Positions 39,517 through 52,583 of a DNA stretch of 64,000 bases are shown here, piece by piece. The stretch's first letter is position 1. Each line of letters starts with the position of its first letter. Below the pieces are notes generated by a model that saw only the letters and a list, made by a program, of their open reading frames with translations, was not told the origin of the DNA and did not search any database. This DNA comes from Archegozetes longisetosus (taxonomy: Eukaryota; Arthropoda; Arachnida; Sarcoptiformes; Trhypochthoniidae), in contig JAEMBT020000002.1 in the NCBI GenBank assembly GCA_018873245.2, positions 9,708,001 through 9,772,000 on the forward strand, given 5' to 3'. The translations under genes and the position numbers were made by a program.

Positions 39517-41220
39517 GATTGAACGATGTATTTTCTAGTATTTGGTATATATTTTTATCAATAAGAAATCTCATTTTCATACTAACATCGGAGTCTCCGT
39601 TCACATTGAGTTCAGGGTCTAATATTCATGACTAACAATCTAAGTTTTAATATAAAGCACATTGAACAAGATAAGATACGATAATGAAAATGGTTGAGAA
39701 AATTAATTTTCCAATCAAATCAAATGGGATGAGGAGATTTAATTATCACTATGACTACACTTAATCAGTTAAAGTCTATAGTACAAAGTACACTAAACAA
39801 CTACGAGTGTATTCCTTCACTTAAAGAAACACTTTTAATAACTTTCAACCCGTTCAGCAAAAAACATCAATAAACTTCTTCTAAAACCTATACTAAGCTT
39901 TTTAGCAACAATACGATTCACCTCTATTTATCTAAAACTAGTTTAAGAAGTTCTTCATTCAATCTCATTTTAATTTAACTCTAATTTTAACTTTTCTGCA
40001 TAAAACCCTTTTCTAGTCAATGATATGACTGCAGTCAACAATAAAAACATAGAATGTGGCAATTATTAGCACAGAATTGAAATATTGAGACACATATTGG
40101 AAATAATATGAGACAGAAGTATGTGTAGTCCTTGACTATACGTAATAGTAACTTATATACAAATAAAATGTAAATGCATCTCAAGGTTAGGACTCCCCTT
40201 CAATGGGAACCTGACCCTTCAGCACTAAATACGTCACTTATTACCAAAACGTGTGGCCCATTACTAACTTTTCGTTGCTATCTATACTCTCATTCACTAC
40301 TTCGACATATCCCAACTTCTTATTTGGGATAATGCGAAATGAAATTTAGGAATAAAACATCAATTTAAGTGAACGACAAAATATTATTAGAACTGATTTA
40401 ACGCTTCATTTGTATATAAATACATTACTTGTATTTTGACATTTAAATCCTTATGGAAAAGACATTCAGTTTTTCTTTACATTTCTAACTATTGCAGTGT
40501 TAGAAAAGGAAAAATATGTTATTTAAATAAAAGAGACTAATCAATTGAGATTTATGGCTGCGGTAAAAGTTATATTAGAAAAACGTACATATAAGATAGA
40601 AATATATTTGATGCAACACACCTTTCAATGAAAGTATAGCTCCGATTGCATTATCACTATTTCCAACACATTTGCAATCTTTGGTCTCAATGTATACACA
40701 AATCAATTATAGACCGATTGAAATAAATAATAACTATTTGTTTAATTAAACTGAACTTATAAATGAAACGTTATTTTTAGAAAGACACTAAATAATAGAA
40801 ATGAAACGTTGTGTTGAATAAACGAAATCAAAATGAAAAGTAATATTTCAAGTATTAGGAGAAACTGTCTGTTTCAGGCAACACGTAAAGTGTGTCCTTC
40901 GGTAAATGGTTCACATGGTATTGAAACGAGGAGAAGAGGCATTAAATATCACATGTAATTGTTATACAGCAGAGCATAGCTTACATTATATGAGTGACTG
41001 TCGTCTACGTATTGGCCAAATGAGACTTTGCACATGAGTTGCACTTACACCACATTCAAACATTTGACTTGAAAAGTTACAAAACACACTTACATTCATA
41101 ACTAATCAGTACTGACGATAGTGTGCTAACTGCTATACGTAAATATAAACTCTATTTATGTAAACGTCATATGTATTTTTAAGTAAAGTCTATTGGAAAT
41201 AGCGTTTTAAGTTTTAACCG

Positions 41221-41340
41221 ATATAACGTTATGTTAGAACGATAGCTATGCTTAAAGCAATAGCTGTGTTAAGGCGATAGCTATGTTATAGCGATAGCTG
41301 TGTTATAACGATAGCCTATGTTATAACGTTAGTCTATGTG
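41221..41340. repeat. 17-18-base minisatellite
   Basis: About seven copies of a unit resembling GCGATAGCTATGTTATA, with gradual divergence at both ends (ATAACGTTATGTTAGAA on the left, ACGTTAGTCTATGTG on the right). Confidence 0.8.
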
Positions 41341-41539
41341 TGCTTACAGGGCCAGCACTCGCACTATTGGCAAATTATCAACAACTAAAAAGACAGTACA
41401 AACACTGCCATCATTTCTATGTCTGTCTCATAGATTTAGCAATACGTTTACCGCCATCTGATTTTAATTATAACCACAAAACAATCATTTTCGCTTCAAT
41501 ATGCAAATGACTTTTCACTACTTTCTAAACTTTACTTAC

Positions 41540-41616
41540 GTTTCATTCTATACAAATCTGTTGCAGTTTGACACCGATAGTTGTTTCCAATTGTGCTCGT
41601 GTTCTTCTAGATGTAC
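41540..41616 (-). other. Pde11: Possible alternative 5' exon of Pde11
   Basis: On the minus strand an acceptor (TTAATTGCAG) and a strong donor (GTAAGT) bound 77 bases that end in ATGAAAC. Spliced to the acceptor at 33200 (TGTTAG) this gives a start [13 protein letters not shown] in the Pde11 frame, replacing [13 protein letters not shown] from the ATG at 33207. Splice phase fits. No homology evidence exists, so it remains a hypothesis. Confidence 0.3.
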
Positions 41617-44600
41617 CTGCAATTAATTGGTCTGGTAGGATGTTCTACTTGTTGTTATTTGGTGGAAGAGTCGATGAGTGGAGTGTGAACTGGTAGTTGA
41701 TAGTACGATGCAGTGAGAGCTGCGATGTCATAGTTGTATCTAACAATCCGATCACACGAAACCCTGACAGCAACATTAAAGACCAGCTTATTAGCTCCAG
41801 TTTCCTCCTCTACTTATCATACTCCACTTCTTCTCTATCAAAAGCATTTCTCTGACGTCAATCTACGCTATGATTTTGAACTTAACGCTAATAATCCAAC
41901 TATACTTTTGATTATTAGCTGATAATTAAATCAATTGTATTTTGTTGACTCTGTTGGCTGCAGTTTATTGGACGAAAAGGTGTCAAATAGGAATAAAACA
42001 AATTTCGCTCATTTAGAACACAACATAAAAGTTGATGCCGTTATACCTAAACCTGAATTATTTAACTCTTACAATGAATATATTTTTGTTTTATAGAGTT
42101 TTCATTCGTACGATCATGCGATCAAACGTTACCAAAATACATCTACTTATAAGACAATTTTTAATTTAATACCTCTACTTTTCATCAGCATTAACAATAA
42201 GATGAGTTAACTCCAGAACTTAAGGATGACTTAACGTGAAGTTAAGTGAGAAATATTTAGAAGAACATAAAATTAGTTGCCTTGGCAAAACCGGATTTAT
42301 AAGTTTATATTATGATTATCTTCAAGCAGTCAAGTTGATATGAATGAAGTGAAAGAGTGTTAGCTTTATTACTGATGGCAGTTTCAGATTTTGCATAAGT
42401 TATATTAAATAAGACGCGTCAAGCCAACCAGATGTCTTTTTCTATTGGATAACTTCAATCTCACACAAACCATAGGTCGCACAAAATGTTAACATTTGAA
42501 AAGTTGCGCAAATTTATCTATCAAAGCGCTGGCACTCCTTCGTATATTTATGACGTGGTATCACTTAATCAAATAAACTACCACTTCAAACAACTATATA
42601 GATTTTTAATTATCACTATAATAATCTAATACATCTAAGCCTACCACTCATTCATACCTTGCTCATAGTGCTTAAGTTTTTCTTTTCATTTAATCAGCAA
42701 TTAATATAACGTCCAATATGATTATTATTATGATTCACTCATACTGATAACAAAGTTCATCACACCACTACTTTCTGCTTAAGATTGCATATATTCGTCA
42801 ATCAGTATAAACAGTTGACTAATCAAATGACTACTATCTAAATACCGAACTTTGTGTTGGGTAATGCTCTACTAGACTTGCTATAAAAATGTCAACTTAT
42901 ACTGTCTTAACAAATAAGATTCATACTGCATGACTGTTGAATATATGCAAAACTACTCTTTCGAACGGAAAAAAGTGCATCAAAAGGTAGATTTATAATC
43001 ATAAACATATATGTGATGCATGTCATGCTTATCTCTCTGTTGCTCTCTTCCATCACTTTGATAAAGCAGAGTTTGCTCACATTTGTGACACACTCTTCTG
43101 ACTGTTTTCAGAAAAGTACAAATTCAACGATAACTTCTATTGCCATTTGGTTTCCATGGAAAAACTTTTGACCCAATATTGACGTATTTCTATACTTATG
43201 CTAACTGAAATGACAAGACTAACACATAGTTATAACTCTAATTGGATTGACGCGAGTGTGATATTCTTCTCACAACATAACTAGATTTTCTACTAAATAT
43301 TTTTCCAATTGTTTAGTTAATAATGAACTTGCGTGACTCAAACCCATTTCAATCATTGTTTGCTCAATAATATTAAAATATCGTTTCATGTCAATAATGG
43401 CATAAGATACAATTGAACCCAGTGGCGAAACCAGCAAGAGTTTTCTGGTGCCGAATCACCTCTAACCCAAACCCCCAGCTCAAACTGTGACTAGCTTGAC
43501 TGAAATGTTGCATATTTTTCAGTACCAAACTTTCTTAACCTGTTACAATCACCAATGAGCAAAGTAAAAGTACCTGAAAATTAAAATGGCAAACTATAAG
43601 GCAATAGGTCTTAATTGGAAAGCATAGATATAATCAGTTAAAATGGTTGGTGACTGGATTGGAAATCATCTAGCTTGGCCACTGGCTAAAGCTTTCTATT
43701 CTAGTTGCAACTGGTATTTACTCAATGCATCTTTGATAGCATGTTATGCTTATCTTTATCTTTCTATTTGTTTTCTTTCTTCCATTATGAACAACAAATT
43801 CACTACGTTTTTAATCCAAACTTTTTTTCTAATTTTCACCTTCGGGTCATCACATAAAAAAGTAGTTAAAAATGACAAACTCGTGTTTGAGTATAGAAGA
43901 TAACTTGGCATTTGGTAAATTGAAACATAAATTAGTTTTGCTTTTAGTTATTCTCTAATCGATATGATGTTTAAATTAGAGACTATGAAAACGCTCAGAG
44001 CATTCTTCCGCATTCAAATAGCCAAGATGTGGTGATAAATCTCTGATAAATGAACTAAAAATAAGTGATATGATAATTAAAGGATAGTGATTTGCATTAT
44101 AGTCTGTGGTGATCAATATGAAATACAACATTTTTATAACAGCACAAGTGTTCATGACAGATAGCCTAACAGTATATACCTAACGAAAATATGTTCCTTA
44201 ATCCCTTCAGAAACTCTATGTCAACGATAACAAGTCTCAAAATAATGATCGAGTGGAGCACTAGTTTTCAATGTTTTCCAGTCTGCGAACTCAATACTTC
44301 ATGCTTTATAAACCAATTCTACTCAATATCAGACCACGAATCACAGTTTCAACATTTGCCATTCGTTATAATGACGATAGCTTTTAGGAGTAAGTAGTTT
44401 TGCATCAAAAATAATGCGCCACTTCACAGATAAGGTCGTAGTAGAGTCTAAACCAGCTCATTATTCATTTGTGTATCACTTTTATAATTTTAATAATTTC
44501 AGTTTTAATATGAAATAAATAAATATTAAACACATTTCTAGAACCTCCAGTTACTGATACAAAGCATCACAATGTGCTCCATTTTAAGACACATTACAAA

Positions 44601-46597
44601 CAAATATTTTCATCTCAAATTCAATATTAGCTAATACTTGATCATTTTCTCTTCTTTTTCAACTTATTCAAATTCAGAATAGCTAATTAGATCTGTTTCA
44701 TATTCAGTAATGTTAGTCTCTATTCCCTTACTACTCATTCAAAAACTTCTATAATAACACAATAACGAAATGTTAACTAACACTGAATTTGATATGAAAA
44801 TATCTGTTAATAATATTTTAATAAAACACATGCTTTTTATAAGTGAAATGAATGCATTAAACATTTATTTGATGTTAAAACTAAAGCTATTGAAATGATA
44901 AAATTGATAAACAAGTGAATAATAGTTGATTTTGATTGTCCTACGACCCTATCTCTAATTCCGTTCAGGTATGATTCTTATAGTGCATGTTAATCAGCTT
45001 TGTTAGTGTCTGCCAAGTATTTCCTCTTAATATGGAGACAAAAAGCAAAATCCAATTTTCAAATAATAGTACCAACTCTAGTAGCACTTTAGAAGCAAGA
45101 AACTTTCATTTGATCGATTCCACTAATTAGCGGAATAATGTTCTGGAAGCGACAATGCCATTAAAAGTTCAGTTAGGAATAAAAGATTCTATAATCACTC
45201 ATATAGTGCTTTATACCCTTAAAACTTTTATTAGTCAAGTGTTTAATTATTAGCATAACTATAGCTCTAGCATTGCTAGCACTTTAGACTCAATCAACGT
45301 AGTTATTTTTCATCTTAGCTCTTCATTCTAAAACATGTAAAATAGTGAACTTGCGCTCTTTTTTGTCTATTTTCACATAGCTTTCCACATTTCTTTTAAT
45401 GAGAATAATTTATCAAATTAACAAATTTTGAAAATGACACAACTTAGAATTGATATTCCCTGATTCGTATCCAAATTATAGCAATTGTATTCACTTGTCT
45501 AAAGTCACTTCAAGATCAAATTGTTTCGAGGTCTACAAAAGAAAATTAACTGCAAATTAAAAAGATAGAAATCAACCGTAGGCTGAACTTTAGAGATAAA
45601 TATGGATCTCTATAGATATTTACAGACTTTTGACCATTAAGTTGATCGCAAGACAAACACAGCATAAACAATTAAGATAATAAGCTTTATAAATGAGTAA
45701 TAGCCCACACCAATTATTGTCTTATATGAAGAATAAAGGTTTCAATTTAAGAAAATGTGTTCCTAAAAACAAAACTTTTATTTGTTCAGTCCAATTAAGT
45801 GTTTTATATTATTTGTTCGGTGGAACAGCTTTGAAGTGAACTTTAGGCAAACTAATATATACTTATTAGTGACACATTTCTTTAGTTCAAATACTGCTTA
45901 ATATATTGAGCATTTATATTTCATCAGATGTTAATGAGAATAGTTTTTGTATTTATTTTATAAGGCACCTGATTTTACTCGTTTATGTCGTATTTATATC
46001 TATTCATCAACTTAATGATCAAAAGTTTATTAGTCCTTATTGAGATCTTCATTATTTGTCCCTAAAGTTGAACCTTAAAATATGTGCACAACTAAAGAGA
46101 ATGCAGAAACATTTTCATTATATTCTTAAAATATGGTATCAGATATACTGACATTTCTTTTAGGAAAAACACCATCCAAACCAATTAGAAGTAGGAAAGA
46201 CAAAATTATAAACAACTTACTTTTTCATATAAATTTCTGTACGAACTTCACTAGAAATGCTGCTTCTCTCGAGTCAATGGACAAGCTTTTTCACTATGTT
46301 TTTCATATAAAGTATTTAATACGTAAATACTTTTAATGCAAAATTATATTTTTATTTCTTGTAATTTAAAGCTATTTGGATATTAAATTTTGCATTTCAA
46401 TTATTTGCATATTAAATGTTTTATATGAAAAATACAGCCAAAAAGTTTATCTATTGACTTGAGAGAAGCACACATTTTAGCCTCATTCATACAGCAATTT
46501 ATATGAATCAATTATTTTCTAATTCCACTACAAATCGATTTGGGTAGTTTTCTCCTAAAAATCATATTAGTATATCTGATAATATGTTTTAAAAGTA
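41617..46597. other. Non-coding stretch
   Basis: No gene could be supported. Short ORFs are present (for example 43643-43903 plus), but none has a recognisable motif. A CAGTGGCGAAACCAGC sequence at 43430 resembles a solo hAT-type terminus. Confidence 0.4.
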
Positions 46598-47082
46598 CAG
46601 TAAAACCTTCGAAGTTGGGCACCCCTATAAGTTAAACACTCAATATATTAGGCACAAAATTTAGGTCCAGATTAACTCTCATAGACTATGCACCATGTAT
46701 AACCTCTACAAGTTGACTACCTCTATAAATTGAATGTTGGGCAGTTTTGACCAGTTCAAGCATTAATAGTTAAGACCCCTTCAAGTTGAGCATTAGTATG
46801 CGTAATACACCAAATCAGAGTTAAGAGTAGTTTAACACGTGTAGGCACACATGCGTTAATTCATAGTGCTTTTAACAGGTGTAGGCATACAAACGGTTAT
46901 TAAAAAATAGTCAGTTTTATAAAAATGGCATCTAAGAAAAAAAGCTAAATGAGCTTCCACTGGAGAAGGTCGAACTTATGTGGAAAGTGGAAATTTAGTG
47001 GATTCTCTATATGTTGACCACCTCACTAACTTGAACGTTTAAGGTCAGTCCGCCGAGTGCCCAACATAAAGAGGTTTTACTG
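46598..47082. mobile_element. Pogo/Tigger-like element with a decayed transposase N-terminus
   Basis: The ends CAGTAAAACCTTCGAAGTTG and, inverted on the right, CAGTAAAACCTCTTTATGTT form TIRs sharing CAGTAAAACCT and GTTGGGCAC. TA dinucleotides flank both sides (46596-46597, 47083-47084). Inside, from 46925 on the plus strand, MASKKK and, after a frame break, LNELPLEKVELMWKVE resemble the start of CENP-B/Tigger-type transposases (HTH_psq-like region), ending at a stop near 46998. At 485 bp it is an internally deleted, non-autonomous copy. Confidence 0.78.
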
Positions 47083-49401
47083 TATAATGAAAGTCTTTGT
47101 GCATTCTTTTTAGTTGTGCGCGCATTGTTACATTGAGTTTCTTATATTTTGCAGTTACCTCTTACTATACTTCAAAACAATTTGATTTTCATGTCAACTT
47201 TAGGCAAAATAATATGCAATTAATGGCAAAAAAAACAAATATTCATTCATATATTCCAAATAAGCAAAGCAACACTTTTATTAGTCATTCTTTATTCATT
47301 ATTATTATCCTTTTCTCTTTTTCTGCTCCAAATATTTTCCGTCATTTTTCGTAAAGGATTGATTTTGAGTACTCACTGGTAATGATGAGAGCACGTGTGT
47401 TTTCTGATATAAAACCTTAAAGTTGGGTCAGAAAATGAGACAAGAAACAGCCACAAATCGGAAATTTGTTGCTAGCTTGATTGACATTTTGATGAGTATC
47501 AAACTTACTAGTACGAAATACTTTTTTAATAACCTTAATTTTATCTAAGAACCACGCATATAAGTAGAATAAGACGGATAGAGATGATAAAAAATTCAGG
47601 TTTAGATAAGCTAGTTTATGAACGAAAAACTTGTTAAATTAATATTTTCGATAAAATTCTTGAAATTGCATCTTGTTCCCAAAAACATGCTTACGATTTA
47701 AGATTGTTTTTTTTATAAGAAATTTCATTATTTTCGAGTCAATTCTGTTCAAATCCCAAAGAATCGTAACTTTGGAAATTGAAGACTAAGAAGAGAATTT
47801 CAAATCTTGCGGAATGTAAATATTAGTTAATTTTTCAAGTTATTTGATGTTCGGCGCTCATTTGCAAGTTTTCGAATATTTAGCAAAATAGACAAAAAAT
47901 TGTACTTCCGATAAACTCCATATTCTGATAATGACTTATCGATCTGCTTACAAACCAGAGCTAATGTTAGCCCAATTGAATTAATTTCTATTTTTATAGC
48001 TAATAGTTATTTGCACTCTGAAAGTTTTGTCGTTTTAATGAAACTAAAAACTAACAAAGGTTTATACTTGTGTTAGAATAAAGAAAATGAAGTACTAAAT
48101 GAAGTACTCTATTTTTGCACTAATAGACACAAACAAATGACTACGAAAAAAGAATTTCATATTGACTCCAATCAATTATTTATAATATGAACGTGACGCA
48201 AACATTTATTACTACTAAAAGACCGATTTATCATTTTTGCTAGCAACATCAAGATCAATTATTTTAACCCAACAATTTCACTTCATTTACAAATTGTACA
48301 GATAAATCAACTATTTTAAGACTTTAACTAAAGCTATACTTTTAATATCCGTATTAACTACAATTTTCTATATTATGATTCTATTATGAAAATAGTACTC
48401 TTTACGAACGAACTCTTCTTAATATTCCCCCCTTATATGCGTTTGTATCCCCTTAACATTTGCAGTGACTCACTCACTCGTTCACTCACTCACTCACTCA
48501 CTCACTCGTTCACTCACTCACTCACTCACTCACTCGTTCACTCACTCACTCACTCACTCACTCGTTCACTCACGTTAAGAAGGTAAACACATACTAAGGA
48601 GAATAAATTTCAAAATACTACTACTACCTTACGACAGATCATAACAGATAGCAAATTTTGGTCATTCAAAGTTTAGACTGTTGTATAGGTATTTCATATT
48701 CCTTAGTTTGTTCGCGAACAAACATCGATTTATATAAGAGCTTCATTCAAGCTCAGTTCTACCGAAGCTCTGAAGCACAAAATCTGACTTAGAGTTTGTT
48801 TTATATCTAGTATTATAGATTTTCTTTTGTTCAACAAAATGTCAAGAAAAACAATTAAAGTTCAAAAGCAAGTTTAGCTTTAGCTCAGATAAGCTTCCGT
48901 ATAAAGCCAATTGTAATAAAATGACACTTAAGTCGCAAGATAGGGTTACACTTTTCCATAGACATAGAAAATCAATAACTCAATAAAAACTCACTTTTCA
49001 GAACAAATAGATATTCGATAAAAAACGCAATCAATTTTAATGAAAATACAGGGAAAGTTATCTTTTGAAAGTATCAGTATTTCAAGAAAGGTATAGGACT
49101 ATAGTCTAAAGATTAGGGATCAGATATTCCGATTGTTATATTGCTTTGTTCTTAGTTTGTGAGTGGTTGCAAAATTTGTCACATGGCCTCACGTTATATC
49201 TATTTGATTTGACTTCAAAAAATAAGAGCATTTTATAACAATAGGATTATTTTTGTTTTGATAAACGTCTATTATTACGATAAGAATAAGTGCTTTTCAA
49301 GATAGCCCAAACAGGAAACGTTAACCAAATTTCTAATAACCTTATTTTACAAATTTATCAATCTCGACATATTTTAATAGAAATTTTGTAGAAAACTTTG
49401 A
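47083..49401. other. Non-coding stretch before LRMDA
   Basis: Apart from the CACT satellite at 48467-48574, nothing recognisable is seen in this segment. Confidence 0.4.
48467..48574. repeat. (CACT)n microsatellite with 28-base higher-order period
   Basis: Tetranucleotide CACT/ACTC repeats are interrupted by a CGTT variant at exactly 28-base spacing (G at 48480, 48508, 48536 and 48564). Four variant positions mark three full 28-base super-units. The plus-strand ORF over it is a repeat artefact. Confidence 0.9.
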
Positions 49402-50394
49402 TCATAATTCATGATTTTTAATGAAACGATTGCCTTCTGAATGTTTGCCGGTATAGCGATGCTTCAAACGTCCGTATGCACCTATTTTTACCACGCATTC
49501 AATTTATAAGTTAAATACTTTCAATCTTACTATTAAGCATACCTGAATGAGTTCCTGTAGTGTTGTTTTCACTCGGAAGTGGTGTGAATATTTCACGTCT
49601 GGTTTGTCTATCATTATCTTCATTGTCATTACCATCATTGTCTTCAAACTAAATTATATAAATGAAACAAACTTTACACTAAAAGTCTTCAAACTTTACT
49701 TCTAAGTTATATTATTCTATAGGTTATTACAAATAGGTCGTCATTTGGTCGGATAATTTTGAAGAATCTTCCTCTTTCTATGGCGTCCTTTCTTTCATCG
49801 CTTTTGACTCTAGTTGAATCGAGAAATCTCAAGTTTGGCAGTTTGTGAATCACGTATCTTCGATATCTTTTATAGTCTTCTTCATCTTTATCATTGCTCG
49901 ACAGTTGGTCGGGACAGGCTTTGTTCCCCAATAAACTCAGAAACCTGAGTTTTGGAAATTTTTCGACAATTCATTCAACAGCTTCTCAAGATCTGTAAAC
50001 TAGAAGTGAAACTTGGATTTCATGTATAAACTCTTACTCGAATTTAGTTTAATCACCCAAGTGACTCAAATTTGAGACACTCAATCGTGGTGTCTTATCT
50101 GATTATGCATTTTTATCAACTCAAAATCTATTGACATCTTCAATTTTTCACTTAAATTATATTTACCTTATTTTTATTTAAGGAAAGTGTGTGCAATAAT
50201 GGATTTAATGGGAATCGTGTGTCATCATCGAGCAAATTGTTGTCCAAAATTAATTCTTCTAATGCCGTAAAACAGTCTATTCCTTCTAATGAATCAATCA
50301 TATTGAAGCTCAGATCCAATTTTCGAGCTTTTGGCCCATATATTTTTTCAAAAATAGGCGGTATTCTTCGAACATCTTGTCCAATATATGATAG
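49402..50394 (-). CDS. LRMDA: LRMDA orthologue (leucine-rich melanocyte differentiation-associated protein), one apparent frameshift, first exon not found
   Basis: Exons on the minus strand: 50394-50167, 49999-49731, 49648-49543, 49481-49402 (TGA). The first encodes [13 protein letters not shown] followed by leucine-rich repeats ([34 protein letters not shown]). The second contains [24 protein letters not shown] and KLPNLRFLD. The third has FTPLPSEN; the fourth has [18 protein letters not shown] at the C-terminus. All match the order in vertebrate LRMDA, which is linked to Rab32/38 and melanosome biogenesis. Exon 49999-49731 has 269 bases where the flanking phases need 270. The frame changes at a run of five A (minus strand) at 49959-49963, between ELSK and FPKLRF. 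The short exon with the start codon was not located. Likely a working gene with an assembly error, but a disrupted copy is not excluded. Confidence 0.85.
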
Positions 50395-52197
50395 CTACAA
50401 TAAACGCAAAGTTTGTTTAAATATAAATTCTCAGTTAAGGAATATTATTATGACATTCGACATATATTCTGTATAATCTATTTTTGAGCACTGCCTTTAG
50501 GATAAAATATTTATGATGAACTACGCTATTATTATCATTATTATTATTATTTAATCAATTTTGTCTATTTTCAGCGAAATCATCAGATTTATTGTATTAG
50601 AACTCGAGTTTATTTAAAGTTCACAATAATATAGATGCATCTGTTCTTTTACCTGACTATTATTCCAAACAAGGCACTGATTATTATTAGAACTAGTACT
50701 CAAACTCGATGAAACATACATTTGGCGATTTTGTAATAAAGTATAAATAATTTAGCGCACACTTTAACATTAACTTATCCCTCCATTAACTAGCTATGAA
50801 TGATAAAATGATGTATACTCCAAAAATATTGAAAGTTGATAAGTGTTGTCAATAGTAATCATTTTAGATATGAGTTCACTGAACACTATATCAATTATTC
50901 AACAACTATGTTAACACTCTTTTAGACCTTTCAGTCAAATTCTCTTTTATGTCTTTAAAAGTAATATTTTATGCTAATTATTCACTGTATTGAACAAATT
51001 TATATCCGAGTAAATCAATCCAGGCATAAATCTTGTTTATGTATTGTAGATTAAGACAAGTTTCAAATATCGCAGACATAACGTTATCAGTTTTATTCAT
51101 AATATAGATTCGATAAATATAGAAAATTATGAACCAAATCTATTTATTGGCAAAATTGGACAAAAGCTTTACTTAAACTGGATTTTATTGAAAAGCATGC
51201 ATATAAATCAAATTGATTCTAATCAAATTGGGACTGTTAAAGCACTTGATTATACTAATGAAAATATTAAAATCAGTAAAATGTCTAACATTGACATGAA
51301 GATGGGCTAAAAATGACTATATCGATAGATCAAATAGCATATTTACATAGAAGTTGTGTTGAAAGATTATTCAATTTGATAAAATGTAGATTTAATCGTA
51401 ACTTTTAGTATTACGAATGAAAAGAAAAAGCAAATAATCCAGATAAATATTATGATTAATATAATTTGATTGTTATATTTAATTCATCAATTTTTATTGT
51501 TAATGTTTATCCACCAAAAGAATTGCATGCAATCTTGCAATATCACGCAACTTAACATTATTTTCTAGTATTGAGAACAATAATCAAAAAGGTTACCTAT
51601 AAATGTTTACGTAGAGATCGTGTCTCTCGTTGCGAGGCCATTGCAAGTAGAATCGAGTAAAGCATCAATAATTATTTAAATCTATGTATGCATTAATTAA
51701 ATGGGTTTGCTATTTCTCTTATCGTTTGTTTTGCTTCAAAAAAGAGTAATCAAATTGATTTGATTTTTTTCATCTTAACCCAATTATCTTTATCAGAATG
51801 ATAACTTAAAAATTCTTAGTAATCCAATTTATTTTCTAATAAATATTTATGTTTTAAATTACAATGTTTTGTATTAATTATCTACACACCACTGCATTAA
51901 AAGCTAGAAAAGATTTTAAGGTTAATTAATTTTTAAAAATATTCGAATAATTGGCAAATCATAAACATACTGTTCGTTATCTTAAGAGTTTCCTCAATTA
52001 AAGCAGTTAAGTTTTTAATGCTTTTATAATTTTAATTACAAGTCCAATTTTTTACTAATTAATTCAAGTTTTAAAGTTTCAAACTTTTATTAATCGATTG
52101 TAATCTTAAAAATTAGTGTTAGAAATGGTAAAATAAATTTACAATTAATCACCACGCAAGTGTTGACCAATTTTCTAGACAAAGTCTAAATCTCCCG
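50395..52197. other. Non-coding stretch upstream of LRMDA
   Basis: Very AT-rich, no gene seen. The missing first LRMDA exon is probably here. Confidence 0.4.
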
Positions 52198-52583
52198 CGA
52201 GCTAACCTCACAACTTGTAAATTAAGAATTAATTCTGTTTAACTTTTAAATTTTAGTTAAAGCCAAAACAAATCAAATATAAAATGACTGCCAAGTATAA
52301 AAAGATGCCAAGTATTTAATTCAGTATAGAATTAATCTGTTTTAATATGACTCCTCAAGTAATTTACATAACTAGAAATCCTGAGCTTTTTGGCAAATGC
52401 TTTGCGTTCAATATAACAGCCCTTATGTTAAATATAATATAACAAATCTTAAAACAGATTAATTGTGTACTGAATTAAGCACTTGGCATCCAATAGTTTT
52501 AAATTTGATTTGTTTTGACCTTAATTAGCATTTAAAAGTTAAAAGGAACTAATTCCTAATTAACAAGTTGTGAAGCTAGCTCG
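52198..52583. mobile_element. Long fold-back (inverted-repeat) element
   Basis: Two arms of about 130-150 bases pair closely: CGAGCTAACCTCACAACTTG at the left is mirrored by CAAGTTGTGAAGCTAGCTCG at the right, and AATTCAGTATAGAATTAATC by GATTAATTGTGTACTGAATT nearer the centre, around about 110 unpaired bases. Non-coding, MITE-like. No target-site duplication was recognised. Confidence 0.78.

Larger units (their letters stand above)
33208..41539. other. Long stretch with no supported coding exon
   Basis: AT-rich. It holds a 22-base direct duplication at about 36645-36688 (AAAATTTTGGCCTAGA twice), an inverted-repeat element at 38768-38975 and a hairpin at 39458-39516. If the exon at 41540-41616 belongs to Pde11, this is its first intron of about 8.3 kb. 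Confidence 0.45.

Noticed and set aside
43430-43470. CAGTGGCGAAACCAGC as the end of a hAT transposon
   Set aside because: Resembles hAT termini, but no matching inverted end or duplicated target site was seen nearby.
43643-43903. Plus-strand ORF of 86 codons with a hydrophobic middle
   Set aside because: No splice-site context, no recognisable motif, and a composition expected from AT-rich DNA.
48386-48586. ORF encoding a Ser/Leu/Thr/His repeat protein
   Set aside because: Direct translation of the CACT microsatellite.
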